Below, piece after piece: positions 41,976-50,767 of a DNA stretch of 64,000 bases. This stretch comes from Actinomycetota bacterium. Lineage in GTDB: Bacteria > Actinomycetota > Actinomycetes > S36-B12. Numbering within the stretch: position 1 is the first letter of the stretch; the number at the start of each line of letters is the position of its first letter. The notes beneath the pieces were generated by a model, which saw only the letters and a list, made by a program, of their open reading frames with translations, was not told the DNA's origin and did not search any database. Location of the stretch: contig VGCC01000001.1 of assembly GCA_016870195.1 (NCBI GenBank), positions 180,087 to 244,086 of the forward strand, written 5' to 3'. Position numbers and translations under genes: made by a program.

Positions 41976-43364
41976 TCAGCCCGATGAGGGTGGAGCGGAC
42001 GATCGGCGCATCTTGCTCATCAACCCAGAGACCCCGCCCATGATTCCCCGAGGGGCTACCAAGACCACGGCCACGACAAGGAGCCCGTACAACAGATTGG
42101 GGGCATTGTCTGCAACTTGCCTCGGCATGCCTAGTTCCGCCGAAAGAGAGTCCACCCATTCGGGCAACCACACGATCAGCAGCGCCCCGATCACCGCCCC
42201 GATGAGCGAGAGGCGACCGCCCAACACCACGCCGACCAGCAGCGACAGAGAAAGCCCAAGACCGAAGGCGCTCGGCGCAGCTAATGTCAGGATCTGGGCG
42301 AAGACCGCACCGCTCAGCGCTGCAAACATTGAACTGACGACAAAGGCAGAAATCTTCCCACCCGAGGGCGAGATTCCGATGACAGCCGCCGCAACGGGAT
42401 CATCCCGAACCGCCTGCCACACCCGACCCTGGCGGCCGCGGACCAAGTTCAGGGCAAGGAAGCCCACGATGCACGCCACAGCGATAGCTACGGAAGCCTG
42501 CCACTGTTGCAGAACGAAGTCCGAGGCCGTCGTGAACGCGTCGGAAGGATCAGTTGCCAGTTCCGGAGTCGCCTCAGAAATGGGGGCATCAGTCGGCATG
42601 TCCTGAACACCCTGCTGCGCGTCCTCCAACGTCAGCAGGTCCTCCTGCGCAACACCCTGCTGCGCGTCCTCCAACGTCAGCAGGTCCTCCTGCGCAACAC
42701 CCTGCTGCGCGTCCTCCAACGTCAGCAGGTCACCTTCTGCTGGCGCGGCCTCTTCCAGGGGTGCCTGGACTACCGCAGACTCGTCGACGAGGAACTCGTC
42801 GAGCGCCGAGTCGTCGAACTGCGCGTCCTCGCTCAGAACCTGTTCCGGGTAACCCCCCTCCGGGTAGGGGACGATCAACTTGAGCCCTTGCTCGCCGCCG
42901 AGGAGCGAGGGATACCTATTGATGATCGAGGGAATCCCCACGGCGACACCGAGGGTCAGGCCTGCAAGGTAGGGACCGCGAAGGCGGGCACCCAGAGCAC
43001 CGATGATCAGGCCGATGATGATGCCTCCGAGACCGGCGAAGACCATCGACCACACGGCATTCCACGGCAAGCCAAGAATCGGAACTGTCTTCCAATGCAT
43101 ACTTGTGAGGGCGAATACATATCCCCCGACCGCCATCAAGGCACCGTTGCCCAGCGAAACCTGACCTGAGAGACCGACGAGGATGGTCATTCCGAACATG
43201 GCGGTGGCGTACATCGCCGCCAGGGCCAGGTAGTAACTCATTTGGGCATCAATGATCATGTTGAGTCGTGCTAACAGGATCCAGATCACGAATGCCAGCA
43301 GGGCGTGACCGGCAAACCGCGATCCGGGTGCGCGCAGCGTGAAGTCCGTCCAACGATCGCGCAT
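41976..43364 (-). CDS. livM: LivM-type ABC permease with repeat-containing insertion
   Basis: Inner-membrane permease, 462 residues. The N-terminal part (GMTILVGLSGQVSLGNGALMA and ARLRGPYLAGLTLGVAVGIP) and the C-terminal part (GRQGRVWQAVRDDPVAAAVIG, the coupling segment) are standard LivM. Between them, about residues 155-280, lies an acidic insertion carrying the repeat DLLTLEDAQQGVAQE 2.7 times. Typical LivM proteins are about 320-360 residues, so the extra length is mostly this loop. It should be extracytoplasmic, after the GGEQGL turn. Adjacent to livH, with stop and start sharing one base. Confidence 0.9.
   Translation of the reverse strand: MRDRWTDFTLRAPGSRFAGHALLAFVIWILLARLNMIIDAQMSYYLALAAMYATAMFGMTILVGLSGQVSLGNGALMAVGGYVFALTSMHWKTVPILGLPWNAVWSMVFAGLGGIIIGLIIGALGARLRGPYLAGLTLGVAVGIPSIINRYPSLLGGEQGLKLIVPYPEGGYPEQVLSEDAQFDDSALDEFLVDESAVVQAPLEEAAPAEGDLLTLEDAQQGVAQEDLLTLEDAQQGVAQEDLLTLEDAQQGVQDMPTDAPISEATPELATDPSDAFTTASDFVLQQWQASVAIAVACIVGFLALNLVRGRQGRVWQAVRDDPVAAAVIGISPSGGKISAFVVSSMFAALSGAVFAQILTLAAPSAFGLGLSLSLLVGVVLGGRLSLIGAVIGALLIVWLPEWVDSLSAELGMPRQVADNAPNLLYGLLVVAVVLVAPRGIMGGVSGLMSKMRRSSAPPSSG
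42608..42730 (-). repeat. 45-bp tandem repeat inside livM
   Basis: Two full and one partial (33-base) copies of a 45-bp unit start at 42608, 42653 and 42698 and look identical. They encode DLLTLEDAQQGVAQE. Because 45 is a multiple of three, copy-number changes keep the frame. Confidence 0.95.
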
Positions 43365-44242
43365 TAGACGGACCTTGCCTTGTGATGGGAGAAGGCACCG
43401 TCAGGCTTGAACCACAGATTGAGTGCTAGCAAGATAAGTGCGACGATCGGCGCATTCGAAGCATCGCTGTAGCCAGTGACCAGCGAAAGGATGAGGCCTG
43501 TACCGATGCCGAATGCGACGGCTCCAACGAGCGAGTCAAGCCCACCGATCACCGCCGCAGTGAACGCGAAGACCAGGAAGATGTCGAAGGTGTTCGGAGA
43601 CAGTGAGGAGATCGGCGCAATCAGCACACCGGCGACAGCTCCGACCATGCCGGCGATGATCCAGCCGATGGCGAGCATTCGACTCACGCGCACACCTGAG
43701 AGTCGCGCGACCTCTGGGTTGAACGCGGATGCCCGCATCGATAAGCCGAGTTTCGTCTTCGTCAACAAGATGGTGAGGAAGAGAACCAGCACGATCATCA
43801 CGATGAAGACGAAAACGTCGTAACCCGTGAGAGGAACAACGCGGCCGAATATCGTCAGACCTGCATACTCGATGGGCGTGGGATAGGCGCGGGGCTCGGC
43901 GGTCCAGATCATCGCGGCCAACGACTGTAGGGCGATGAGCACACCGAAAGTTGCGATGATCGCCCCGGATGCATCCGCGCGACGGACCGGACGCATCACC
44001 AGAACATGCACGATGAAGCCGAGAATCCCGCCCGCAATGATTCCCACGATCAGGCCGATCAACCATGAGCCGGTGATGTTCACGGCAGTGAGGGCGATGA
44101 AGGATGTAAACATCGCCTGGCCCACCTGAGCGAAGTTGACCACTCGGGTCGATCGCCAGACCAGCACGAGTGCCAGGGCCATGAGCGCGATCACGGCGCC
44201 GTTGGCGATGCCGCCTAGGAAGTAGTCCAAGAAAGACCCCAT
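43364..44242 (-). CDS. livH: LivH-type ABC permease
   Basis: A 292-residue permease with about eight hydrophobic segments. The N-terminal IANGAVIALMALALVLVWRS and the coupling segment AFNPEVARLSGVRVSRMLAI are typical of LivH. It pairs with LivM to form the channel of the importer. The stop is one base from the livM start. Confidence 0.93.
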   Translation of the reverse strand: MGSFLDYFLGGIANGAVIALMALALVLVWRSTRVVNFAQVGQAMFTSFIALTAVNITGSWLIGLIVGIIAGGILGFIVHVLVMRPVRRADASGAIIATFGVLIALQSLAAMIWTAEPRAYPTPIEYAGLTIFGRVVPLTGYDVFVFIVMIVLVLFLTILLTKTKLGLSMRASAFNPEVARLSGVRVSRMLAIGWIIAGMVGAVAGVLIAPISSLSPNTFDIFLVFAFTAAVIGGLDSLVGAVAFGIGTGLILSLVTGYSDASNAPIVALILLALNLWFKPDGAFSHHKARSV

Positions 44243-44251
44243 GTCACCTCC

Positions 44252-44956
44252 TCAGTAACCCAGATATGCGTGTCGAAGTTGTTCATCCGCGGCAACGTCG
44301 GATGCCGGGCCCGATATAACGATGCGGCCCAGGTTCAAGACGATGCCCGTCCTCGCGACACGTAGGGCTGTCGTCGCGTTCTGTTCGACGAGCAGGACCG
44401 CGAGTCCGCTTTCCCGTGCCATCTTCTCCACGAGGTGCAGGATCTGCGTGACGATCAGGGGCGCGAGACCCAGCGACGGTTCGTCGAGGAGCAGGGTCTG
44501 CGGACCACACATCAGGGCACGGCCGATCGCGAGCTGCTGGCGCTCTCCACCACTAAGAGTGTCCGCACCCAGGTGCTTGCGCTCTTCCAGGATCGGGAAC
44601 AAGGAGAAGACCCGATTCTCGGAAGCGGTGCGCTGAGCACCCGTGCGCCACATGCCTCCGAGTCGCAGGTTCTCCAACACCGTCAGGTCCGGGATGGTGG
44701 ATCGGCCCTCGGGAACGAGAGCGATGCCGGTCCGCACGACCTCCTCGGGACCCCACCCGGTGATGTCCTGGCCGTTCATCCGGATCCGGCCCTCTTCCGG
44801 CTTCACCAGCCCAGCGAGAGTCCGCATCAAGGTGGACTTACCCGCTCCGTTCGCGCCGATAACCGCAGTGACGCGACCCGGTGGGACGGTGAGGGAGACA
44901 TCCGAGAGGGCCTTGACGGGCCCGTAGGAGACGGAAAGGTTCTCGACTTCGAGCAT
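44252..44956 (-). CDS. livF: LivF-type ABC ATPase
   Basis: A 234-residue ATPase. Walker A GANGAGKS is at 34-41, the signature is LSGGERQQLAIGRAL, and Walker B is TLLLDEPSLGL. The ATG shares one base with the livG stop (TGATG), so the two ATPases are coupled. Ten bases separate its stop from livH. Confidence 0.95.
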   Translation of the reverse strand: MLEVENLSVSYGPVKALSDVSLTVPPGRVTAVIGANGAGKSTLMRTLAGLVKPEEGRIRMNGQDITGWGPEEVVRTGIALVPEGRSTIPDLTVLENLRLGGMWRTGAQRTASENRVFSLFPILEERKHLGADTLSGGERQQLAIGRALMCGPQTLLLDEPSLGLAPLIVTQILHLVEKMARESGLAVLLVEQNATTALRVARTGIVLNLGRIVISGPASDVAADEQLRHAYLGY

Positions 44957-45744
44957 CAGTCCTCCTCCTCCCCCAAATAGGCGGCAAGCACCGCGGGATC
45001 GGTGCGCACCTGCTCCGGTGACCCCGAAGCGATGACGGTTCCCGCATCGAGGACCCAGATCAGGTCGCATACGTCCATGACCAACTCCATGTGGTGCTCG
45101 ACGAGCAACACGGTGCGATTGGGTACCCACGACTTGATGATGCGAGCGAGGTCCGCCATGTCGCCTGCGCCGATACCGCCCGCGGGTTCATCGAGGAGGA
45201 GCACCTTTGGGTCACTGACGAGTGCGCGTGCCATCGCGACGCGCTTCTGCACCGGATACGGCAGTTCGCTGGGGAATCGATCGGCCACGTCGAGGATGGA
45301 CATCTCCTCCATCACCGCGTACGCGCGCTCACGCAGGCGCCGCTGCTCAACATCGGTCCAGGGCATGGCGAGCGAATCCGCGACGATCCCGCTCTTCACC
45401 TGCGCACTCCCGCCCAGCAGCACGTTGTCGAGTGCGGTGAGTGACGGGAAGAGGCCGACGCCCTGCAGGGTCCGGGAGATGCCCATCGAGGTCAAGTGGT
45501 GCGTCTTGATGTGCTTGAGGCGTGTGCCATCGAAGCGAACTTGCCCTGAATCCGCCTGCACGAACCCGCTGATCACATTGAAGACCGTGGTCTTTCCCGC
45601 ACCGTTCGGCCCGATGAGGCCGGTGACTGCACCTTCCGGGATCCCGATGCTCACGTTGTCGAGAATCTTCAGACCCGACAGGGTGACCGAGACATCGACT
45701 ACGTGAAGCAGGGGATGGGTCAGCGGTAGGACGTACTTCACCAC
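44956..45744 (-). CDS. livG: LivG-type ABC ATPase
   Basis: A 262-residue ATPase. Walker A GPNGAGKT is at 45-52, Walker B VLLLDEP at 181-187, and the H-loop is in LLVEHHMELVMDV. The family signature (usually LSYGQQ or LPYGEQ) reads LPYPVQ at 161-166, so the glycine is lost. ABC signature glycines contact ATP, so the second site may be weaker, as in asymmetric ABC pairs. First gene of livG-livF-livH-livM; GTG start, with a second GTG codon next to it. Confidence 0.93.
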   Translation of the reverse strand: MVKYVLPLTHPLLHVVDVSVTLSGLKILDNVSIGIPEGAVTGLIGPNGAGKTTVFNVISGFVQADSGQVRFDGTRLKHIKTHHLTSMGISRTLQGVGLFPSLTALDNVLLGGSAQVKSGIVADSLAMPWTDVEQRRLRERAYAVMEEMSILDVADRFPSELPYPVQKRVAMARALVSDPKVLLLDEPAGGIGAGDMADLARIIKSWVPNRTVLLVEHHMELVMDVCDLIWVLDAGTVIASGSPEQVRTDPAVLAAYLGEEED

Positions 45745-45759
45745 GGCCCCTTCCGGCTC

Positions 45760-45771
45760 GACCGATCAGTC
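45760..45771. promoter_or_regulatory. TetR-type operator candidate before livG
   Basis: The 12-base site GACCGATCAGTC is a palindrome with one mismatched pair and resembles TetR-family operators of the GACCGATCGGTC kind. It lies between the predicted -10 box and livG, so a bound repressor would block transcription. No regulator gene is nearby in the window. Confidence 0.4.
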
Positions 45772-45800
45772 AGTCTGACCTGACCACGGGGGCCGGTCAA
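45772..45800 (-). promoter_or_regulatory. Predicted promoter of the liv operon
   Basis: On the minus strand TTGACC (45795-45800) and CAGACT (45772-45777) are 17 bases apart. The start would be near 45765, only about 20 bases before livG, next to the near-palindromic site. Confidence 0.5.
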
Positions 45801-45820
45801 CCCACATCGCCCAGATCATG

Positions 45821-45855
45821 ACGAATGGGCGGGTGCACCGCACCCGCCCATTCGT
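45821..45855 (-). terminator. Perfect 16-bp hairpin after rplA
   Basis: Arms 45821-45836 and 45840-45855 pair perfectly around ACC. It lies 11 bases after the rplA stop and just upstream of the liv promoter, so it separates rplKA from the importer operon. No T-run follows. Confidence 0.8.
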
Positions 45856-45866
45856 GAAAAGTCGAA

Positions 45867-46586
45867 CTAGACGGAGGAATCCTCCGCGAGGAGGGCCGTC
45901 GTGCGGTTGGGATCGACCGGGACGCCCGGGCCCATCGTGGACGACAGGACCGTCTTCTTGATGTAGCGGCCCTTCGAGGAGGAGGGCTTCAGGCGCAGGA
46001 CCTCGTCGAGCACCGCGCCGTAGTTCTCCACCAAGGCCTGATCTCCGAAGGAGACCTTGCCGATGGGGAACTGCAGGTTGGAGTGCTTGTCGACGCGGAA
46101 CTCGATCTTGCCGCCCTTGATTTCACCGACGGCCTTGGCCACGTCCATCGTGACGGTGCCGGTCTTGGGGTTGGGCATGAGGCCGCGGGGGCCGAGGACC
46201 TTGCCGAGGGTGCCGACCTTGCCCATGAGGTCGGGGGTGGAGACCACGGCATCGAAGTCCGTCCAGCCACCCTTGACCTTTTCGAGCAGATCGTCGGAAC
46301 CGACGAAGTCAGCGCCGGCGGCGCGTGCCTCCTCCGCCTTCTCACCATTGGCGAAGACCAGGACCCGTGCGGTCTTGCCGGTGCCATGCGGGAGGTTCAC
46401 GGTGCCGCGGACCATCTGGTCGGCCTTGCGCGGGTCAACACCCAGACGCATGGACACTTCGACGGTTTGATCGAACTTGGTGCCACCGCCGGTCTGCTTG
46501 ACCAAGCGCACAGCCTCGAGCGGGCTGTAGAGGTTGTCTGCATCGATCTTCTCTACCGCTGCGCGGTAGGCCTTGCTGCGCTTCAT
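45867..46586 (-). CDS. rplA: 50S ribosomal protein L1
   Basis: A 239-residue L1 of the E-site stalk; in E. coli it represses rplKA. The ATG giving [20 protein letters not shown] was chosen by alignment, with AAAAGGAG upstream. [20 protein letters not shown] is fully conserved. Follows rplK by 60 bases. Confidence 0.97.
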   Translation of the reverse strand: MKRSKAYRAAVEKIDADNLYSPLEAVRLVKQTGGGTKFDQTVEVSMRLGVDPRKADQMVRGTVNLPHGTGKTARVLVFANGEKAEEARAAGADFVGSDDLLEKVKGGWTDFDAVVSTPDLMGKVGTLGKVLGPRGLMPNPKTGTVTMDVAKAVGEIKGGKIEFRVDKHSNLQFPIGKVSFGDQALVENYGAVLDEVLRLKPSSSKGRYIKKTVLSSTMGPGVPVDPNRTTALLAEDSSV

Positions 46587-46646
46587 ATCTGCTCCTTTTC
46601 GCAGGTTGTGGTGTGCGAGCCGCGCTGGCTCTCCCACGTGTGTCAC

Positions 46647-47078
46647 CTAGGCGGTGACGGTGATACCCATCTGGCGGGCGGTGCCCTCGATGATCTTCAT
46701 CGCGGCCTCGACGTCGTTGGCGTTGAGGTCGGGCATCTTCGTCTCGGCGATCTGGCGCACCTGGTCCTTGGTGATGCTGCCGGCCTTGACGGTGTGCGGT
46801 GTGCCGGAGCCCTTCTCCAGGCCGGCGGCCTTGAGGATGAGCTTCGCGGCGGGCGGGGTCTTGAGGATGAAGTCGAAACTCCGGTCCTCGTACACGGTGA
46901 TCTCCACCGGGATGACCTGCCCACGCTGGTCCTCCGTCGCGGCGTTGTACGCCTTGCAGAACTCCATGATGTTCACGCCGTGCTGGCCCAATGCGGGGCC
47001 CACCGGCGGGGCGGGGTTGGCCTGGCCTGCCTGGATCTGCAACTTGATCAGGCCGGTGACCTTCTTCTTCGGTGCCAT
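46647..47078 (-). CDS. rplK: 50S ribosomal protein L11
   Basis: A 143-residue L11 of the GTPase centre. The N-terminal thiostrepton-site helix [20 protein letters not shown] has the conserved prolines, and [20 protein letters not shown] is standard. Follows nusG by 54 bases. Confidence 0.98.
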   Translation of the reverse strand: MAPKKKVTGLIKLQIQAGQANPAPPVGPALGQHGVNIMEFCKAYNAATEDQRGQVIPVEITVYEDRSFDFILKTPPAAKLILKAAGLEKGSGTPHTVKAGSITKDQVRQIAETKMPDLNANDVEAAMKIIEGTARQMGITVTA

Positions 47079-47132
47079 GGTGCGTCGGGTCCTTACTGTG
47101 GTGTGACCTGCTCGCGGCGCGGGCAGGGTTCT

Positions 47133-48011
47133 CTAGTTCTTGATGATCTGACCGAAGGCCAGCTCGACAGGAGTTTCGCGGCCGAAGATCTCCACCAAGC
47201 CCGTGACTTTCTGGGCTTCGATGTTGATTTCGGAAATCGTGGCGTGGAGTGTGGCGAACGGTCCGTCGACGACGGTGACGGAGTCGCCGACTGTGATGTC
47301 GATGCTGATGGGCGCCGCGGCGGTGGTCTCGCCGATACTTCCTGCAGCCGCACCCGCGCCGGCGGGGGCAGCCTTCTTCACCGGTGCCGGAGCCAGGATC
47401 GCGGTCACCTCGTCGAGGGACAGCGGTGACGGCGAGTGTCCGTGGCCGACGAATCCGGTCACTCCAGGTGTGTGGCGCACGACGCCCCACGACTCGTCGG
47501 TGAGGTCCATGCGCACGAGCACATATCCGGGGAACTTGGTGCGCCGCACCTGCCTGCGCACACCGCCCTTGATCTCGGTGACCTCTTCCATCGGAACCTC
47601 AACCTGGAAGATGTAGTCCTCCATGTTGAGGGTGGAGGTGCGCGCCTCGATGTTGCCCTTCACCTTGTTCTCATAGCCCGCGTAGGAATGCACGACGAAC
47701 CAATCACCGGGGGCAAGGCGCATGCGCTCCTTGAATTCGGCAACGGGATCGACTTCCTCTTCCTCCTCGACAGCTTCGGCGAGTTCTTCCGCGGCATCTT
47801 CGGCATCTGCAGCCGCATCGACGATCGCCTGGGCCTCAGCGACAACCTCGGCCTCGGCCTCAAGTTCGTTGACCGCGAAGCCCTCGGCCGCCTGCTCGAT
47901 GGAATCGAGCACCGCGTCCTCGGCTGACTGCGGTGCCGGTTGCTCAGCAACAGGCTCCCCGGGCAGCGCGAAGGGATCGGTGATGCGATTCTCTTGCTCG
48001 GACACGTTCAC
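47133..48011 (-). CDS. nusG: Transcription termination/antitermination factor NusG with acidic extension
   Basis: A 292-residue NusG. The NGN domain starts near residue 103 ([20 protein letters not shown]) and binds RNA polymerase; the KOW domain is at about 238-292 ([20 protein letters not shown]). The N-terminal 95 residues are an acidic extension rich in Glu and Ala, as in other actinobacteria (E. coli NusG is 181 residues). A Pro/Ala/Gly linker joins NGN and KOW. Follows secE by 25 bases. Confidence 0.95.
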   Translation of the reverse strand: MNVSEQENRITDPFALPGEPVAEQPAPQSAEDAVLDSIEQAAEGFAVNELEAEAEVVAEAQAIVDAAADAEDAAEELAEAVEEEEEVDPVAEFKERMRLAPGDWFVVHSYAGYENKVKGNIEARTSTLNMEDYIFQVEVPMEEVTEIKGGVRRQVRRTKFPGYVLVRMDLTDESWGVVRHTPGVTGFVGHGHSPSPLSLDEVTAILAPAPVKKAAPAGAGAAAGSIGETTAAAPISIDITVGDSVTVVDGPFATLHATISEINIEAQKVTGLVEIFGRETPVELAFGQIIKN

Positions 48012-48036
48012 TCCTCGGTCGTGGGGAAGGTCGCTG

Positions 48037-48276
48037 TCATCCGAAGATGAACAGCACTCCCTGGGTGAAGACGTAGTCGTACGCGGCGATGATCCCGGCC
48101 ATGGCCAAGACGAACACCAGCACGACCGTGGTGTAGGCGATCAACTCCTTGCGCGTCGGCCAGATGACCTTGCGCAATTCGGCGACAACCTGGCGGATGA
48201 ACAACGCGATTCGTGCGAAGAGCCCCTTCTTCGTGGAATCCGGGCGCGGTTGCGGGCGTGCGTCGACGTCGGCCAC
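48037..48276 (-). CDS. secE: Protein translocase subunit SecE
   Basis: A 79-residue single-pass SecE. The membrane segment is [20 protein letters not shown], after the conserved amphipathic [20 protein letters not shown]. The GTG at 48276 was chosen because AAGGAGGTG lies seven bases upstream; an ATG 12 codons earlier lacks a comparable site. It precedes nusG and follows tRNA-Trp, the usual order. Confidence 0.93.
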   Translation of the reverse strand: MADVDARPQPRPDSTKKGLFARIALFIRQVVAELRKVIWPTRKELIAYTTVVLVFVLAMAGIIAAYDYVFTQGVLFIFG

Positions 48277-48319
48277 CGTGCCCACCTCCTTCACTCGTCG
48301 TTCGTCGTTCACCGATCAG

Positions 48320-48392
48320 CAGGGCCGAAGGGACTTGAACCCCCAACCGCCGGTTTTGGAGACCGGTGCTCTACCAATTGAGCTACAGCCCT
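48320..48392 (-). tRNA. tRNA-Trp (CCA)
   Basis: A 73-base tRNA with acceptor AGGGCTG, anticodon stem CCGGT/ACCGG around CTCCAAA (anticodon CCA) and the TTCAAGT T-loop. G at the discriminator position fits tRNA-Trp. It lies upstream of secE, the common actinobacterial arrangement. CCA is not encoded. Confidence 0.97.
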
Positions 48393-48441
48393 TCGAACGT
48401 CCGCCTGAGGGCAGGCTGACGCCCACGTGTACAGCCTCACG

Positions 48442-48471
48442 AGTGTACGGGCCTGAGCGGAAGCGACCACA
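48442..48471 (-). promoter_or_regulatory. Possible promoter of tRNA-Trp/secE
   Basis: On the minus strand TACACT (48442-48447) is a good -10 box; TGTGGT (48466-48471), 18 bases away, is a weak -35. It lies about 50 bases upstream of the tRNA. Low confidence. Confidence 0.35.
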
Positions 48472-48497
48472 GTCGGCTCCCCTGCCATGATGCGTCC

Positions 48498-49700
48498 ATG
48501 ACCAGCCGCATCTCCCGTCGCATCGGCTCCATCACGGAATCGGCCACCCTCGCCGTGGACGCCAAGGCCAAGGCCCTCGCGGCGGCCGGGCGTCCCGTGA
48601 TCGGCTTCGGTGCCGGTGAGCCTGACTTCCCCACCCCCTCCTACATAGTGGAGGCGGCGGTGGCCGCCTGCCGCGAGGAGAAGTGGCACCGGTACACGCC
48701 CGCCGGCGGCCTGCCCGCCCTCAAGGACGCGATCGCGACGAAGACCCTCCGGGACTCGGGCTGGGCGATCGAGGCATCCCAGGTCGCGGTGACCAACGGC
48801 GGAAAGCAGGCGCTCTACAACTCCTTCGCGGCCCTCCTCGATCCCGGCGACGAGGTGATCCTCCCCGCGCCGTACTGGACCACGTATCCCGAATCAATCC
48901 GTCTCGCGGGAGGTGTCCCCGTCGAGGTGATGACCGACGAGACCTCCGGGTACCGCGCGACTGTCGCCCAACTCGAGGCCGCGCGGACTCCGCGCACGAA
49001 GGCCCTCGTCTTCGTCTCGCCGTCGAATCCCACCGGTGCCGTCTACTCCCCCGACGAAGTGAAGGCTATCGGCGAGTGGGCGCTGGCCAACGGTGTCTGG
49101 GTGATCACCGACGAGATCTACGAGCACCTCGTTTATGGCGACGCTCAGTTCAGTTCGATGCCCGTGCTCGTTCCCGAACTCGGCAACACGTGTGTCGTCA
49201 TCAATGGTGTCGCCAAGACCTACGCGATGACCGGATGGCGCGTGGGCTGGATGGCCGGTCCCGCCGACGTCATCAAGGCGGCGACGAACCTGCAATCGCA
49301 CTCCACGTCGAATGTCGCCAACGTCTCCCAGGTAGCCGCACTCGCCGCGGTGAGCGGCGGGTTGGAAGCCGTGGACGAGATGAAAGTCGCCTTCGACCGT
49401 CGACGGAAACTCATCGTCGACCTGCTCAACGCGATCCCAGGTGTCAACTGTCCGATGCCGGAAGGTGCGTTCTACGTCTACCCGTCGGTCAAGGGAGTAC
49501 TCGGCAAGGAGATCCGCGGGAAGGTGTCGACCGACTCCGCGCAGCTCGCCTCACTGATTCTCGACGAGGCAGAGGTCGCTGTGGTCCCCGGTGAAGCGTT
49601 CGGAACCCCGGGGTATCTGCGACTGTCCTACGCAACGTCGGATGCGAACATCACCGAGGGCGTGCAGCGCATGGGCGCGCTCCTTGCCGAGACGCACTAA
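48498..49700 (+). CDS. Aspartate aminotransferase-like PLP enzyme
   Basis: A 400-residue class I aminotransferase. It starts [20 protein letters not shown] and contains [20 protein letters not shown]; the PLP lysine is Lys240 in [14 protein letters not shown]. The C-terminal Arg in [10 protein letters not shown] binds the substrate carboxylate. This subgroup (AspC, often next to secE in actinobacteria) transfers amino groups between aspartate and 2-oxoglutarate; a prephenate or broad specificity cannot be excluded. Converges on murB with a one-base gap. Confidence 0.92.
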   Translation: MTSRISRRIGSITESATLAVDAKAKALAAAGRPVIGFGAGEPDFPTPSYIVEAAVAACREEKWHRYTPAGGLPALKDAIATKTLRDSGWAIEASQVAVTNGGKQALYNSFAALLDPGDEVILPAPYWTTYPESIRLAGGVPVEVMTDETSGYRATVAQLEAARTPRTKALVFVSPSNPTGAVYSPDEVKAIGEWALANGVWVITDEIYEHLVYGDAQFSSMPVLVPELGNTCVVINGVAKTYAMTGWRVGWMAGPADVIKAATNLQSHSTSNVANVSQVAALAAVSGGLEAVDEMKVAFDRRRKLIVDLLNAIPGVNCPMPEGAFYVYPSVKGVLGKEIRGKVSTDSAQLASLILDEAEVAVVPGEAFGTPGYLRLSYATSDANITEGVQRMGALLAETH

Positions 49701-49701
49701 C

Positions 49702-50724
49702 TCAACCCGTCAGGGACATCCCGATCAGACGCGGCTCCGGCTGCAGCTCGACAGACCAGCGATCGAGGACTGTGGCGCGCACGTGACGCGCGAGCGTGAG
49801 CACATCCGCCGCGCTCGCTCCCCCGCCATTGGTCAACGCGAGCACGTGCTTGGTGGACACGCGCGCGGGTGTCCCGAGGGTGAAGCCGCGCGTGATTCCC
49901 GCATTCTCGATCAACCACGCCGCGCTGACCTTGGTTCGTCCGGGCCCTGCCGGGAAACGCGGACACTCAGCCGGGAGGCGCGCCACGTCCGCATCACCCA
50001 AGGTCGGGTTCACGAAGAAGGAGCCGACGCTGATGCTGTCGGGATCTGCGGGATCGACCACCATCCCCTTCGAGCGTCGCAGAGCAAGCACCAACTCGCG
50101 CACCTGGGTACCCGGGACGCGTGACCCGACGGTCACACCGAGCGCCTGCACCAGCTGTTCGTGCTCGATGACCACTTCCCCGGACGCGGGTAGGACGAAC
50201 CTGACCTCGAGAATCACGTAGCGGTCGGGGTGCTCCTTGAAGACACTCGTGCGATATCCGAACGCGCAGTCCTCCCGCGTCAACCAGCGCGCAACACGCT
50301 CGCTGCGGTCCCACACGTGCACACCGTCGATAAATGCCGCCACCTCCACCCCGTACGCGCCGACGTTCTGGATCGGAGTCGCCCCGACGGATCCCGGGAT
50401 ACCCGACAGCGGGGCCATGGCACTCGCCCCGGACTCGGCGCAGAAGGTGACGAAATGATCCCAGTCCTCGCCCGCCGCCGCGATGACGGTCGCATGCTCT
50501 GCGTGCGTCTCGATCACCATGCCGCGAGTGACGATGTGGATGACCGTGAGGTCCCCAACGTCGTCACCGCAGACGACATTGCTCCCCTCCCCCAAGATCA
50601 CGACGGGACGGCCGAGGTCATCACATTCGGTCACCGCCTCGATGATCTCCTCGATGACATCCCCGTCGATCACCTCACGGGGTTCACCGCCGACGCGCAT
50701 CGTGGTGAGTTCGGAGAGTCGCAC
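49702..50724 (-). CDS. murB: UDP-N-acetylenolpyruvylglucosamine reductase
   Basis: FAD enzyme making UDP-N-acetylmuramate for peptidoglycan. The GTG start (VRLSELTTMRVGGEPREVID) has GGGAGGA seven bases upstream and gives 340 residues. FAD-binding ILGEGSNVV lies at 43-51 and GIPGSVGATPIQNVGAYG at 108-125. Arg158 (FGYRTS) and the catalytic Ser235 (VGSFFVNP) are present. Last in the rpmG-hadA-hadB-GT-murB run. Confidence 0.95.
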   Translation of the reverse strand: MRLSELTTMRVGGEPREVIDGDVIEEIIEAVTECDDLGRPVVILGEGSNVVCGDDVGDLTVIHIVTRGMVIETHAEHATVIAAAGEDWDHFVTFCAESGASAMAPLSGIPGSVGATPIQNVGAYGVEVAAFIDGVHVWDRSERVARWLTREDCAFGYRTSVFKEHPDRYVILEVRFVLPASGEVVIEHEQLVQALGVTVGSRVPGTQVRELVLALRRSKGMVVDPADPDSISVGSFFVNPTLGDADVARLPAECPRFPAGPGRTKVSAAWLIENAGITRGFTLGTPARVSTKHVLALTNGGGASAADVLTLARHVRATVLDRWSVELQPEPRLIGMSLTG

Positions 50725-50767
50725 GTGGGGATCCTCCCAGATCACACGGCAGCGATGCGCATCGTGA

